From NCBI GenBank assembly GCA_020086605.1, contig JACBWW010000004.1:29351615-29415614 (forward strand): a stretch of 64,000 nt of DNA. Reading direction: 5' to 3'. Positions 12,788 to 27,274 of this stretch are shown piece after piece. Each line of letters starts with the position of its first letter. Position 1 is the stretch's first letter. This DNA is from Lanius collurio (lineage: Eukaryota > Chordata > Aves > Passeriformes > Laniidae). The notes under the pieces were generated by a model that had not been told where the DNA came from, ran no database searches, and saw only the letters and a list, made by a program, of their open reading frames with translations. The translations under genes and the position numbers were made by a program.

Positions 12788-15700
12788 GTGAGTTGAGTCC
12801 TGTGCTTCACCAACTTGTTTTGTGATAGCAGCTGCCCAGCCAAGTCCCTTAAGATAGCTCAGAACATGGGTTCATAACCAGCTCAGGGTGCAGGGGTGAG
12901 TGTGCTGTTGGAGCTCCCCTTCAGGAGGAGGAATAAGATGACCATTCTGCTCCCTGTGGAGTAGAAGAGGGTGCAGTCTCCTCTGTGCTCCTCAGCTGAG
13001 TTCAAGTACAAGAAAGCCGAGCTTCCTGAAGGAATGGCTAGCCCAGAATACCCTCTGCTTGTTCACCTTGAAATGACATACTGAGCATTTCTCAGTAGAA
13101 TCCCTAGAGATTATGCAGGCTGTCACTATGACTTGTACTCCAGGAAACAGGAGTGCCAATGTCATGGTTGTGGCTTTTTATGCACTGGAAGTTGGGAGTT
13201 TTTGACAGTGCATAAAACCCTCTGGCCAGCTGGAACAGTGCTGGATTAAACCTTAGTGGTGCTTGGAAAACTCACAGGCACTGATTCTTCTTTACACTCC
13301 TGTGTTCAGTCCTTGCCTTTCCTGAACAAGGCATTAGACGGGTCATTGTTATTCTCCTGTGAGTATTTGTAGCTCTTCCCTGTGTCCTCTGGTTTGCATT
13401 CACTGTAATGGTTTCAGGAGGGTTGACCACTGAAGTATACATTGAGGAGCAGCCAAAGTCTTTAGGCCTTTTTCACACCCTAATTTTCAGCCTTTCTCCT
13501 CTCTAGCCCCAGTTCAGAGTCAACTTTTGAGGTTGTCTCCATACTCTAGGAAAACTGTGCTGAATGCATCCTCACTTCTGCTGGTGAGGATGAATGCTCT
13601 TTCCTGGGAGAAGTTCCTGTTTTGATAACTGAAGCAGGATTTTTAGTGCTAATTCTCTAAACCAGTTATTCCTGACATTTCAAAAGCCAGGAAAACACTG
13701 ACTTTGATCCCAATACTTTAATTTGAGGGATATCTTCCATGCTGGGAATATCAATCAGGTCCTGAAAGCACTTAATGGGGATTAGATTGCTCTGTTCAGA
13801 GCAGAGATGTATTTTTAGCATATCTGCTCTCCAGTCTATTGCTTGTATATAATGGCTTAAGAAAAGGTAAAGAGAAGAAAGATGCAAGGAAAACTACTTA
13901 GTTGAGACTGAGTGATGAAGCCTGTTTCTTATTTTAGGTAAGGATATGTCTCTTTAAACCTCTAATTATGCATTAATGTGTAATTGGCACCTGAACACAT
14001 GGTTATAATTCTGTTAATGCAGTCATTGCTAGTCTAGCCTGAAGTACAAGCAAATCAAATAGCTCTTGAAATCTGCATTATTTTTGAGTTATTTGTAGGC
14101 TTTTACCTTGGTAGTCCTGGTCTGTTGTTCTAGAATTGAAAGCAGCTGACACTGGATTTCATGAGAAACAGGAGCAAAAGAGGAAAACATCTGAATTTGT
14201 TTCTTCTTCTTCACTCCCTTTATTAACTCAGATGTTGGAACATCCAAAAAGAAAACTGTAAATGGTATGAATTAATTTAAAATTTGTAATATAAATTGTT
14301 TCTCCTTGGTGCTGCCTGTGGCATCCTGTTTCAAGGATGATATGCTTGGTCATGTGGCTGGAGAAATGTCCTGTGCAGTAGCTGTCAAAGGGGGAAGCAT
14401 TTCCCTTTGGGCCAGCATGCTTCAAGCAGGCATGTAAACTTTCTGTTCCCTGCAGTTCTGAATCTGTTCATATCTGCTGGAAACCTACACACAAGCAAGT
14501 CTGGCCCTATTCCATCATGTTGGAATAATACTTATGAGCAGCTATTTAATGGGCCTTTTAAAATCAAGAGGGCTTTTAGAAACTGTAATAATTTGGTTTA
14601 AAATTTGATGGACATAGCATTACTTTTTCACCTAGTGTTGAAAATGACTAATGTAAAAATGAATTCGTCCTTCTTATCAGTGTTTTTTCTTGACTTAAGT
14701 TACCTTCATTCACATTTCCAGTATCAGGTCCTGTTGTAAGGAGGCTGGAATCAAGCACAGCCTGGCTTTCTTGAAGTGAGGCAGTTGCTGCATGTCTGGC
14801 TTCTCTGAAGACTGATGGCAAGCTAGCATGCACATAAGCCATCTGTTCTAGCTGAGTGTTCAGACACTTGTTGCAAAGATTCCTGTTTGCAAGGTGACAA
14901 AAAGGGCAGGATGAGGAGGAGTCTGTGATGGCCTTTCTATTGTAGAGGCACAACCTGGAAGGTTCTGATATCTCTTTGGGCTACTGCCATCTGATTTGTG
15001 AGCTTTTGGAATTTTCCAGTTGCACAGCAGAGTCCTCCCTCTTTCCATCCCTGAGTATCTGTCTTATAGTCAAAGAGTATATCTGGCACAGATATGGTCT
15101 TTGGAAGACAAAGTATAGCTAAGACTCTCAAAAGCGATTTCTTTTGTCTCATTCATGCAGGAATGTAAAATATGAACTAATAAACTTTGTGCCTTTCAAG
15201 TCTTCAGGGCAAAAGGGTGGAGGCTGTTCTGCCTTAGAAGCAGTGTGGATGGGGTAGGCTTATGTTGCTGGGTAATAAATGAAGACTTTACTAGCGTATT
15301 AGCTCTCCTTTAGAAGAGGCAAATTAATGTTGGAAGGAGAAAAAGGCTGGTTATTACTAATAACTTTTTCTCCAAATCTTTTGCCCTCTTTTGCTTCCTG
15401 TTTAGCTCTAATTTGTGGGGCTCACTTGGTATTTTGGAGTACCAGAAGATGTGAGGTAACTTATGATTCCACTCACAGGCTCTCTCACTACTGACGAGAA
15501 GAAAACAAAATGGCATTGTGTTCATGTGGCTTGGCATGTAGTTCCAGAAGTGGAGCTTTCTGCAGAGAACAAGCAAACTTGTTGGCAAGAGATACTTCTT
15601 ATTTTTAAATTCTGTGCTCTGATTATCCATATTTACATTGCTGCTATTTCTGTATGATGCAATGCCAGTTACTCATACAATTTACCCCATAAGGTAATTT

Positions 15701-16026
15701 AAATAAAATTAAATTGGCACAAACTTAAAACTTTAAAATAGGCCTTATTGATTTGTTCTGTGTCTGAGAAGTGTTCAGTTGCTGGAAGGCAGTGCAGACG
15801 TGGGCCTGGGGAGATGGAGGCATGTTTGCACGAGGTGGAATGGAAACCCAGGCCCTCCAGAACATGCTTGCTTTGTGGCTTTGCAGTTCAGATACTTACA
15901 CTGACCTTTCTATGCTGAATTTGTCCTGCAAATGAAGAACAAGGTCCCAATACCTTTGCCAAGGAATGCAATTAATCTTCAGTGGGATTAGCATATCCAG
16001 AACCTGCAGATTTCTGTTGCTGTCTC

Positions 16027-16044
16027 TTTTTTTTTTTTTTTTTT
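16027..16044. repeat. Poly-T tract (18 bases)
   Basis: An uninterrupted T run in intronic DNA. It could be the reverse-strand A tail of an old insertion, but no element is recognisable beside it. Confidence 0.9.
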
Positions 16045-17286
16045 CCTGACTTGTTCTTTGTACAGTCCTTTCTCATAAGGAGCTTCTTCCATTAATTTGC
16101 TCCAGTTGCTGCTTAGTTTGAAGGTCCTGAGACACTTGGAAAATGCATGCTGTCCTCTGGAGGTCTGGATCTCCCCAGTTCCTCCCCCTAGGATGTTGTT
16201 AATGTTTTAAGAAGCAGTGAAAGGCATCCTTGGAGCCAACGTTACTGGATTTCTTCCCTGCCTAAAGAATGCAGGATATTTCTTTCCAACCAAAGGGAAA
16301 TTGTGCCATACTTTGAGACAAAAGAAGTAAACATGAAACAAAAAAAAAGTTTTATTTTCATTATCTGTGAAATGTTGGGGCTTTTGCTCAGATTTAGCAT
16401 ATTGCAATCAGCAGTAGTGTCTTTTACAGCCACCAAGAAGGTTTTAAAAGTAGGCTGGTTAGGAATCAAAAAACAGCCATGTAACTGCTTATCTCTGTAA
16501 AGTCACTTGCTCTTCCTTCTTAAAACTGGAATCAGGGTGTATTACAAGTGAGTGAAAAGGAAATATGTTGAAGTGGGGATACTGGTTCATTAGTGGTAGT
16601 TTACTGTTCTGGACACTCTATAGTACCATTTTTAAATCAACTGAGTGAAGGAAATGGAAAGGGATGACTGGTTCAATGATCTGGGATTTAAAGATGATGC
16701 AACTGCAGGGTAAATTTGGGCTAGAGTAACATTCAGTGTCAGTCATGATAAGTCTTGAGTGGTATGAACTCCCTTTTTCTTTTAGAAAGTCTTTTGAAGT
16801 GCAAAAAGTTCCAGGCCTGTTTTGACTTGTCTCATTTCCCTCTTGCAAAAGCTGAGAAGAGCATCTGCCATTCCCTGAGCAATTGTTGGTGAAGTGTAAG
16901 CACTGATGGCCCTGCAGAAAGCTAAGCCCAGGCTAAGCTTGTTGTACACTTACTATCTTACATGTAGACGTGACTCTTGTATGGAGCTGCAGAAAGCTTT
17001 CCTCAATGAGTTTTGCAGCCTACAAGAAAATGGTGAAGCACTTTGAGAAACCTAAGATGAGCAACTTGAAATTCCTGCCAATTAAACATGTAGAATTGGG
17101 TTCCTTTTTGTGGGTTTAACTGTCAGAAATTAGTTTAAAGGCAGGCTTTGTTGGCAGGAAAATTCTGGGCTGCAGTTGTGGGCAAGTTGGCCCATTGTGT
17201 GGCTTTTTCCCTGCTGTTTTCCAAGAGTCTTACCTCTAGAAAATGCTAAAGGCCCAGTTATGCAGCCAACAGACTGAGCAATTTGA

Positions 17287-17480
17287 ATCAGTAATGAGTC
17301 ATTAGAGTGAGTCAGTAATTAGGCTGAGCGGTAAAGGGCGAACACTCTCCTCAGGCAAACCCAAGTGAAGGAGAGCTTGTGCTGATGTAAATAAATGGAG
17401 CTGCTTGTACCTGGGCACCTGGAAGCTTTGTCTGCTGGTGGTGAGGAGTCAGGTGCAGCTGGCACTAATTCACCTGCCCT
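17287..17480. promoter_or_regulatory. Candidate enhancer: paired AP-1 sites, forkhead-like site and E-box cluster
   Basis: Two exact TGAGTCA sites lie at 17295-17301 and 17308-17314 and are therefore 13 bases apart. The first sits in the palindrome ATGAGTCAT. A TAATTAG homeodomain-type core follows. GTAAATAAA at 17387 resembles a forkhead site. E-boxes are CACCTG at 17416, CAGGTG at 17450, CAGCTG at 17456 and CACCTG at 17471. Clustering within 200 bases of a developmental gene's long intron is suggestive. That it acts as an enhancer is inference from motifs alone. Confidence 0.3.
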
Positions 17481-20400
17481 CTGCTCGAAGGGAGAGGAGC
17501 ACATGGCCTCCACAGGGGCTCAAATGTCTCACAGAAGAGATATTATCTTGACAAAAACATCAAGTTGAAATGTGACTAAAGCACCAGACTGGGACTTTGG
17601 TCTTTACTTCTCCAGATCTTTCTGGATTCAACTAGGTTAGGTACTGATTAAATCTGAAACACAACTATGCTGTTACACAAATCGAGCTTCAACTGCGTCT
17701 CCAGCCTCATAAATACTGAGAAAATGCTTTGATGTCTTTAGCAGTTTGTGAAGAATACAGGAAAGACAGAGAAATATTGTGTGGCCTTCATCAGCAAGAT
17801 GAAGTAAATACAAGTTTACTGAGGCAGTATGAAGTAATGTGATGGTTCTAGCTGGTGAACACCATCTTATGATTAATTTTTTGCAGAACATTAGCAGATA
17901 GCAAGTCTGCAGTGCTACCCAACCAATTCACCCGGATCCTTTATGTTGAATATATAGATTTAAATAAACAATATGTACTAGTTTAGAAATCTGGATGAAG
18001 GAGAATTTTTGTGCAAATAATAATTTTCTGAACTGTTTAACTTCATAATGTAATATCCTAGACCAGGGCTGATGTGTTATCAGGTCTCTTACAGGTAAAA
18101 TATATATGTGTGTTTAAAATGTGCAAACAATTTGATGCTTGTGGATAGAGCTGAGTGTGTAATGTAGCTATGTGGAAAGTCAGACTGCTATGCATATGTA
18201 ATAAGTCTGCTTCATGAAAGCAACAGATTTGCTGTGTGTGTGTGTGCTACAACAGTGCTCCAAGTCCTTCAGATGTGCAAAAGCTTGATTTGTTCTACTG
18301 CACACTGATGGTCACAGTTTCTCAGTCTTCCCTGTTAAATTCTGATCGAGTTAGGAAACAATCTGTGGGAAAAACATGAATATGTGCTGCTTTTCATGAA
18401 ACTGGGATAAAAACCGAGTTGGCTCAGTTGAGAAGTTATGGAGAGAGTTTAGTGTAACAAAAACTGTCCTGCAACAGCTCAAGTGGACTGTGAGCAAAAA
18501 TTTCTGTCGATGGAATTTGTAGCACATAAGATTTTGGTTAGCTCATATTTATATTTCCAAGCAAACGTAGCAGTGGAATTGAAGTTTGCTTCCCTATTAT
18601 AATATAAAATAGTTCTATAAAAAATACTGTTAACCTAATCAGTAGGTTTGCCAGTTTGTAAATAGTCAGAATTCTCTCTGGTTCCTATTGCTATCTCTAG
18701 ACTTTATATAATCTACAAAATTATTAAGTTCCAGTTAAATGTAACTGTAGAAAGCAAGTAGATTTCACAGGTATGGTAGACTGTAGTTTGCCAATATGAG
18801 AGATTTTATTAGATAGCAAGAACACAACTTTTAACTGGGAATTTTTGATCAATTTTTGTGAGAACAGAGGAATGTAATTTTACAATACTGTGCATATTGG
18901 ATCATTTTTCCAGAGCAGAGCAATGTTCTAAAAAACACTTGGATATATCACATGAAGCAAACAGATTTTTTGAAATATTGAAGTCTAGAAGTAAAACCTC
19001 AAATTTGTTAAATAGACAGTAGAACTAAAAACAATCCTTTTGGTTCCTCAAATCACTGCCTTGTCTGAAATGGTTTAGCTTTCATCAAGACTTTTTTGTG
19101 GGCCTCGGAACATATGTATCAAATTTGAGGCTGAAGAAAGTTTCATTGGCAAGTATAAAAAGAAGGGAAATTCTGTTTTAAAGTATATTTTGTTTGATAC
19201 AATGCAAGAATTCTGCTTTCATCTATAAAGCAGCAGTTCCAATCGGTAGCTTAGTCTATATACTATGACTTAATAAAATTGTAGTTTATGAGTGTTATTA
19301 TAGCAATCTACAGACAACTCATGTCTGTAATGTCTTAAGAACAGCTGTAAAGGTTTTTAAATTATTAAGTCATAGTATTGAGCAACCTGGTGAGTAGATC
19401 TAATAAGTAGACTAACAATTGATTAAACAACATCTGTTAAGGTATTATTAACTGTTTATGTGCTATACATGGATTTCTGGTGTCTGATCATTACGGCTTG
19501 CAGAAATGGAATAAATTTGGGGTCTGTGAGCTGGTTTGTTGTTTAAATACTTTATGTAGGCTCAAAACCTTTTCTTTTTTCAAAAAGTTGTTGAAATTAT
19601 TCTTCTCATGCTCTATAGAATTTGGCCATCTGAATGTTAGCATTGTTTTCTTTCAAATCAGAGTAATGCACCAGGAAATGTGTTTTTGTCGTGGTGCAGG
19701 TGTTTGGTCAAGGGGCTGGAAGTACTTTCCTTTCAACTCCTTTGCCCCATGAGCTCTGTCAAAGTTTCTCTATAAGATAGATAAACTATGAAATTGTGAT
19801 GGGAAAGCTTGAATGCATGCAGACCATGTATGCCTGTAAATAAGGTAGAGACAAGCTAGAGAGGCAACCCCAATGTTTGTTCAAGTTCTTGAGATGGCAC
19901 CTCGGGTAATTAAAGCTTCTTTACAACAGATCTAGCTGGAATAACATCTTTCCTCTGTGTGCTCATCTGGACTTTTGTTCTATGTTGACAGCAAGGGAGC
20001 TGTACTGCAAAATGCTTTGATAAAGGCTAAGGATGGGAGAAGTCTTCCCCACACACTGAACTTTTCTGGGCAGTGTCTATGTCTTTTATTACGTGTTCCA
20101 ATGCTCAGCTTGGTGCTCAGTTTCTGATGGGACCTTTAGGTACTGCAGCAAAGCAATTTGTGTAAGGACTTGACAGGTTTCATCTTGACTGCTCAGCTGT
20201 TCACAAATTGCCAGTAAATGAGGTAGTTCTCAAAATCAGTTGTCTCTGGTTCATTTTGAACAATCCATCTGTAGATGTCTGGCAGTCTGTCACTTGAGGA
20301 TTGACCTTCATCTTAAAATAAAAATATTTTAATGTTGCTAATGTAATGTGACTTATACCCTGTGTACACTGGGATGCTTTGTTCTGTGCATACACATTTC

Positions 20401-23400
20401 CTTCTGAAATACATTAGATCCCTTGGAGGTCCTTCCAGCAGTACTGTTACTGTATCTGATTCCCTCTGTTCTCAGTTCTTTCTCTCATAGAAGCTGTTCC
20501 TTTGGTTTCATCATCAAATAGAAAACCTCCTTTACACAAAGTTCAGATCCTGGGGTGAAAAAGCTGGAGCTATGTAGTTAGAAAACAAAGTTGTGTTTAC
20601 TCACTAAAGCTCTGACACTCCTCTTTAATGATCCAGGGAGGAAAAAAAAACCTGTGGAAACAAGTGGTGGAAAAACATATATTTCCTGCCCCCCTGCGCC
20701 CCCCCAATCCCTTTTTCTTCATTTTCACTCTTGCAATACAGATATATCAGTGAGCTATCCATTCTCTTTGCCTGCAAGGAAACGAAAAGGCATATTGTAA
20801 GCCCAGGGCTAGTCTGGTTGTCAGCCAGGAATTAGTCCTCTAAAGGAGAAAGGGAGAGGGGCTGGCAAGAGAAGAAGCTGGAAATGAGGAGCTAGAAGGG
20901 GGAAAGTACACTCTGAGGTAGGTTGACTGCACGTGGCTTGAGGTGGAAGGGGTCTTGTGCTTCCTCAGTATGCAGGTGTTGGGAGAAAGGAAGGCAGCTT
21001 ATACACAGGCATGTGTCTGGGGGAGCAGGGTCAAAAATTCAGACTATTTACTTAATCCCTTGGAAAGGCTTTTTTCTCTTCTGTTTTCTTTTTGTGTTTA
21101 ACAGACTGCTTTACAGGGGACACGTGTGGTAATTAACACATGCAGCTGTAGGGCTTCAGCCATATGTCTGAATTTCAAATGGCCATTGATCTGGCAAATT
21201 TGCTGCAGTCTCCAACCCCCCACTTGTAGTCCTTGAAGATGTGGGAGAATTTATAGAGTCTTTACCTTGAAGAGACCAGAGCTGGAAGGAGAGGAGTAAA
21301 AGGGAATGTGAGTGATTTTGGGTAGAGAAGAAAAGGGAGACTGGTATTTTAATCACACCCTTCATGCCCCTTGCCCCAGCTCACCATATATTTTCAGGTA
21401 GCTTCTAAAAGGTTTCCAAAGCTAGGGATCTTGTTATTACTATATAAAGCTTGCATAACAATTGTTAATTTTTTTTCCTTGTTCAGCAAAGCAGTCTAAG
21501 ATAAGAATCAGAACAATGTCCTTGCAGGCATTTCAGATGTGCTCCCTTTTCTACACTTGCAGCTATCTGGGCTCTTACACAGCCTACAAGTGACAAGATG
21601 GTAGTTGATCGTGGACTCTGAACAGCCTTTCAGGAGAGGTAGTTGAGGAGGGGGTGTCTGTTGGGCTGTGTGGAAACAGAGAATACTTCACATCAAAGTA
21701 GAGGCTTCTGAAAAAAAGTGATAAATTGTAGGTAGAATAAAACCAGAGAGGCTTAACTAAACAATCACAAGGTGGTTGTTGCTTTTGCCAGCAGTGATCA
21801 GGCAGCTGTTGACAGTGCTGTAGAGCTTTTTGCAAACTTTGCTCAAAGTTTGGGGCAATGTCAAGTGCTAAAAACCTTGCTATGAGATATGGTGCCTTAA
21901 GCAAAATATTTCTTTGTGTGGAAACTTTTTTGTTCCCTGTTTTATTTCAAATGTCACTCAAGGCAGTGAGCCAGAGGATGATTCAAAATTAAGATACCAT
22001 AGCTTAAAATCCTGCAGTATCTGTAATACTTGTAGTGTTTACAGGGTGAGATAAAAATGTGTTCGTCTACCAAGTACAAAGCTATTACAAAGTTAAGCAT
22101 CTCCTCTTCTGCTCCCCTTTCCTTCAATCTATTTTTAAATGTTCTCAGTGCTAACTATTGCTGGTTTCTTGATCTCATCACTCACTCTACAGTATAAGTA
22201 ATGCTGACACTTTGGAGGTGTTTATGCTTTGGATAAAAAAAAAAGCCACCAACAAACATTCCTAATAGTGTATACTCCAACTTTTGCTGACTTAGATTGA
22301 CCCAGCCTGTATAATATTGCTACTCTGTTCTTCTGTGTTGGGCCGCTTGTCTCCAGTTTCCCTGTGAAGCTTAGTGCCAGGACTGTCTAGAGCAGCCATG
22401 TATTACTTTGCCTCTTCTAACTCACCTCCCTTTTCTCTGTTTACTGCTACAGACAGTACTCCTTCTTGAAACAAGATGGCCTAACATCCCTTCTCTATGG
22501 ATTGGCAATAGCTTTCCCAAATAATTTTGTTGTAGCCTATATTGATATGTACTTGGATACAGTTTTTACTATACAGATACAGAGCCTAATTCTTCTTTAT
22601 TCAGTATTTAACAATTGAAAGGAAATAAGGTTTAATAATCTCCCTGGGAAAAAAAAAGGTTGTTTCAATTCTTCCTCTCATCTTCATTACTTTGATCCTT
22701 TTCTGTAGAAAAAAAAAAGGGAAGTGCTGGATTTACAGCTGTATGATTGCCGGGATGTATTTACCACAGCAAGGCTTTTCTACACCATTTGACCCATGAA
22801 GGTGTCTGCTGGTCAAAATGAGCCTTGGAGACTGAGTGCCATCCCTACAGCCAGCTGCCATTGGTACTTGGTAAAAATGTCATCATTCTTCAGTAAGTGT
22901 TAGGTAGTCATGATTTTTGGTAACAGGTAGTTTCTGGTGCTGTGTGTTATGGCCAGTCCAAAACAACGTTTAGTCCTCCCTGATTCTTTTAGCTATGTCT
23001 CCATTTTCCCTCAGGTGTGTGTCTCAGTAGGGGGATGACATTAGACTCTTGAAGGACAGCTTAAGTATACAGCTGAATGAATAATATTCTTTGCTCCCAC
23101 TGGGAGCCTCTTTCTGCAGCCTGTATGTGTTCTTTAGTTTTGGAGGCATTCCTATAGCCTTCCCAGGTGTTGTCATAGCTGATTTCTAACACACTGAAAT
23201 TGTTGCTGGTACATAAGAAGAGCCACTCTCCATGGTGGTCGAGATTCATTTCTTTAGCCATGCAGAACATTGCTAGCAGCTGTGAAACATCAGTCTGCAA
23301 TGACAGGCAGGCTGAGATCCTGTCTGAAAACTTACCAGATGACTGAAGCAGAGCCTGGAAGCTGAGCTGGGACTCTGAGCTTTGTTCCCCTTCACCTTTC

Positions 23401-26400
23401 TCAACAAGTTGTTGAACTAGCATGTTTTAAACATTCTTATGTTGCTGGTGAGAATGGGGTCATAGCTTGTCTGCTTTTAGAAACTATGTTCTGAAATTAT
23501 CTTAATTATTAATAACTCATTATTGTGAAATGAACATACAAGTCAACATATGGCATGTAGCATTTCTAGGCAAACTGTTTGGTTGGGCTAAGGGACTCTA
23601 GTCCAAAAAGGGATTTTAGTGTTGTCCCTGCTGCTGCCTATCTTATTTCAGAAGATACATGAACAAAGTAAAAGAGAATGAGCTTTGACACCATGGGATT
23701 GAGGATATGGTCATCTTTCAAGGTAAAAGTATTGTAAAGCTTATACTGTCATTTAAAAAACATGGAAGTTTTGATTATTAGCTCAGCAAAGTAGCCAGAA
23801 CAGCAGTTGGATAGAAAAGATGCAGCAATACCAGGGAAACAGTCCCTTCTGCCAAAGAATTGCAGTAGTTTGCCTACGATGGAAAGGAGGAACTAAGCTC
23901 AAAGGGAGAAAGGCTTGAATGTGAAAGTGGAAATGGTAGATTAAGAAAAATTACTTGTATCTTACCAGCTCCCTCAAGAGCCTTTGAATGGATATGCAGG
24001 TTCTTTAACATTTTTTTCCCTTTTTTTTTTTGTCTTCTCCTGGCAATTTGAGCCACTCTGGGAGTGAACGTAAGGTTTTTGACTTAAATCATGACAATTG
24101 AAACCATTAGCAACGTAGTTGTCATTGTCTTTGGGGCAGTGACATTAACTGGAGGCTTGGTTCTGTAGGTTAGAGCTGAAGAGCATGTATTCCTAAGTCA
24201 CAGGATGATTTCTGTCTAGCTTAAGGAATAAAACTGCTGCTGGGATTGTTGCAGGAGGGTGAGAATAACAAGTCTCTGAAAGTGGGGGAGGGCACAGTGG
24301 GGACAATGTCTTCACAGCTTGACAGTGATTCCATGTTGATCAAAATAAAGCTTTTTGTGCAAATCTAAACTGAAGATGGTCTCAAAAGTAACCTAACTTT
24401 TATTACCTGCTTTGCCTTTTTGACAGGTAAGGCTCAAATCTGGTCTTGGGCATTTATTTTTCCTGTTACTTCCAAATTTTTGAAGAGACTTGTTTTGCCT
24501 TTTGGGAAGGAATTTGGCTGTGAAGTCTAAAAACTGTAAAACTGTGATAAGGTAAATCTATGTGCAGTGGTAGGTCTTCTTTCAAGCTTCCTTGTATTTG
24601 ACCTCAGAAATGCTCTAATAACCAAACTAAAATCTGATCATCTGCTTCTTTAACCCATATCTTTTGTACAAATTGCTTTTGTAGAGAAGATCATCTTTGT
24701 GTTGGAGTTTGGCCCAAAAATGAACTGAGAATTCTAGTTCTAAACAACAGGACTGTGTGCAGTTTCCTCATTCTGAGTTACATCTGTATTCAGGCTACCT
24801 GAGGGATACTGCTGCTTCTTGTCCAAAACTCCAAGCCTGCAATATTGGTTAAGACTGTGGTTTACTGTTTACAATTTGGAGAGAAACTGGCTGCAAACCA
24901 AGAAATCTTATTTCACAGGTTTTGAGGTTTTGAAGCCCTCACTTATTACTCACTAGAACAAAAGAGAGATCACACAAACTTGTGGCTCCCTGCTGTCCTC
25001 TTAAATTAGTTGATTGCACTATATTGGCGATTTTAGCTTGAGAAAGGGAAGAGCAAAGTATGAGTCTCAAGTTTGAATTAGATGAGTGCTCTTAAATAAT
25101 GGCTTTAATAATCTTATGGTAGTTTGTCTTCTGCTTGGAAGCGTGCCCATATACTTGAGGAAAATGTTCTTTGGAATGCTACATTTTTGTAAGTGTGTTA
25201 AAACAAAAACTTTTCACAAGTAGTGAAGTAAATTTACATCCCAAGAAAGCTCAGCTTAATTCTCTGATCTTTATAGCTGCTGCTTGTTCCAATAACATGT
25301 AGTGTCTCTGCATTGACACCAAAATCCCTAAGAGTGTTGCCATCAAAGTGGTAAAGTATAATGGCTCAGTTTTCAACTGCCTTGTCTTCCATGCAGCAGT
25401 ACTAAGAAAATCTTTTTTCTCCCCAGAAAGGTTTGCATACCTTACAGAAGGGAGTCAGATATTTTAAGGGGTAATTACCGTAGGGCTTGGTTCAACCTGT
25501 GAAGTTCAAATCTGAATATGGATCTGAACTTTCCCAGAGGCAGGGGGTGGTTTTGGACATTGTATTGGTTTGACCTATTATAGTGCAAGCTCTGAAATGC
25601 AAGTCCAGATGTGGGCTGGGATTTTGTATCTTCCCAAGTATGAGACATTAAAGGTCAGTTTTACATGACACATAATTGAAATAATATGAAACTGGATCTC
25701 ATGTTGAGGAAGGTGTCTGCAGCATTATGTTTGAAGGGTAATACCTTGCTATGTCTTTATTTTTCAAAAGAAACTGTTTAAAGGCTGAAAAGAATGAGAG
25801 ATTAGAGGGCAGGTTTCTTTTGGCTAATCAATGTAGAACTACCTTTAGAAATAATGCAGTAAATACGGACTTTGGATTTTAGAGAGATTCTGTCTGAATC
25901 TCAAGATTGAATTGTTTTAAATCCACGGAATCCCAGAGACTAGAGCATTGCTATTAATGAGTGCTGCTCCAGACCCCTTTTGACACATTTGCTTTTGAAG
26001 GACCAGGCCTACGAAGAGGGAGCTCTTTGTCTGTGGTCAGAATAAACTCATTGTACACCCAGACAATTAACTCTTCAATCGCCTTGCCAGCTTCTGTAAA
26101 GCACTCCACTCCCTTCTCTGTCTATCTCCAGTTCTATTCAAACACTTAAGCACACCAGTGTTTTTTGTTTATTATTCTGAAAAAGTCCTTCACAAGAATA
26201 GTCAGAGCAGATCAACATTGTCCTCCCAGCAGCATTTATCTTCGCCTGGCAGTGAGTGTGTCAATCAGGAATCAAAAAGCCAAACAGAGGAGGCTTTGAA
26301 TTGTGTCACAGGGGTCAGAGTTACTTCCAGCTGTCTGTGCATGGGATAGGCTTTCTTGCAGGGCGAAGAATTGTGCTGCCAAACAAACACTGAGTACATT

Positions 26401-26873
26401 GGCCCACAAAATCCTTGGGGCTTGAGTGGCTTTTTTCATGTTGATGCACCTGCAAGGGAGATGTGAGAAGGAAGTGGGGGGAACTAATGCCTTCCAGAAG
26501 GCACAGGGAAAGGCTTCTTATCCTATCTGGTTGATGCTTGGAATGCAGTGCTGAAATAAAGGCTGCCTGCGTCCATATGGCATACAGAATAGTTGATGTA
26601 GAAAGAGAAAAACTACTGCAGTGACAGAGCAAGTCAGCCTTTGCAGTTAAGAGCTCATTAAGCCATACAGAGCCCTTCCATGTTTAGCACTTAGGCATAT
26701 TTTCACCTTTTTAAGTCCATATCCTATTGTTTGGGGGTTGTTATATCCAAAGGCAGGACATTGCTGCTGTTTCTTAAAATTAAAGTAATAAAGAGTGAGA
26801 TGTTGGCTTTTGCTGATTTGGTTTAAAAAATTATGGCTTTTTTCTTAACAGCTGTGGGATCTGCATGCATAGA

Positions 26874-26924
26874 AGTGGTTGGACTTGATCTTAGAGGTCT
26901 TTTTCAACCTAAATGATTCTATGG
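26874..26924 (+). mobile_element. CR1 LINE 3' tail fragment
   Basis: Matches the end of avian CR1: a 'gttggacttgat' stretch, 'ttagaggtct', 'caacct' and the terminal 'atgattctatg'. Only the last 50 bases remain, as is common for 5'-truncated CR1 copies. It lies in + orientation, the same as the host gene. Confidence 0.85.
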
Positions 26925-27254
26925 ACAGGAGTGTGAAAATTTGGCAGGGAAGTCTATCTGCGCTGGTGTGTTTTCATTTCAGCCGCTTGCAAAAACTTAT
27001 ATTGATTGGCCAGATTGTAAGAATTTTTTTTGCATGAATGCTAACTTTATGCACTTATATTGGCAATATATGTCTGTACATAAAAGTTTGCATAGACTAT
27101 TAAATTAATTATGACTTACTGAAATTATTTCATTTAATGTAGGGAAGGATTGTGGTTAAGGCAACAATTTGCTCCACCCCTACAATACTAGAAGGGACAT
27201 GTATTTTTGTTTAAGACCCTATGTAGTGCAAACACAAACCACAAGTTTTGTTGG

Positions 27255-27274
27255 TTTTTTTTTTTTTTTTTTTT
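27255..27274. repeat. Poly-T tract (20 bases)
   Basis: The longest single-base run in the window, flanked by GTTTTGTTGG on the left and CTTAAAATAC on the right. No parent element is recognised. Confidence 0.9.
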
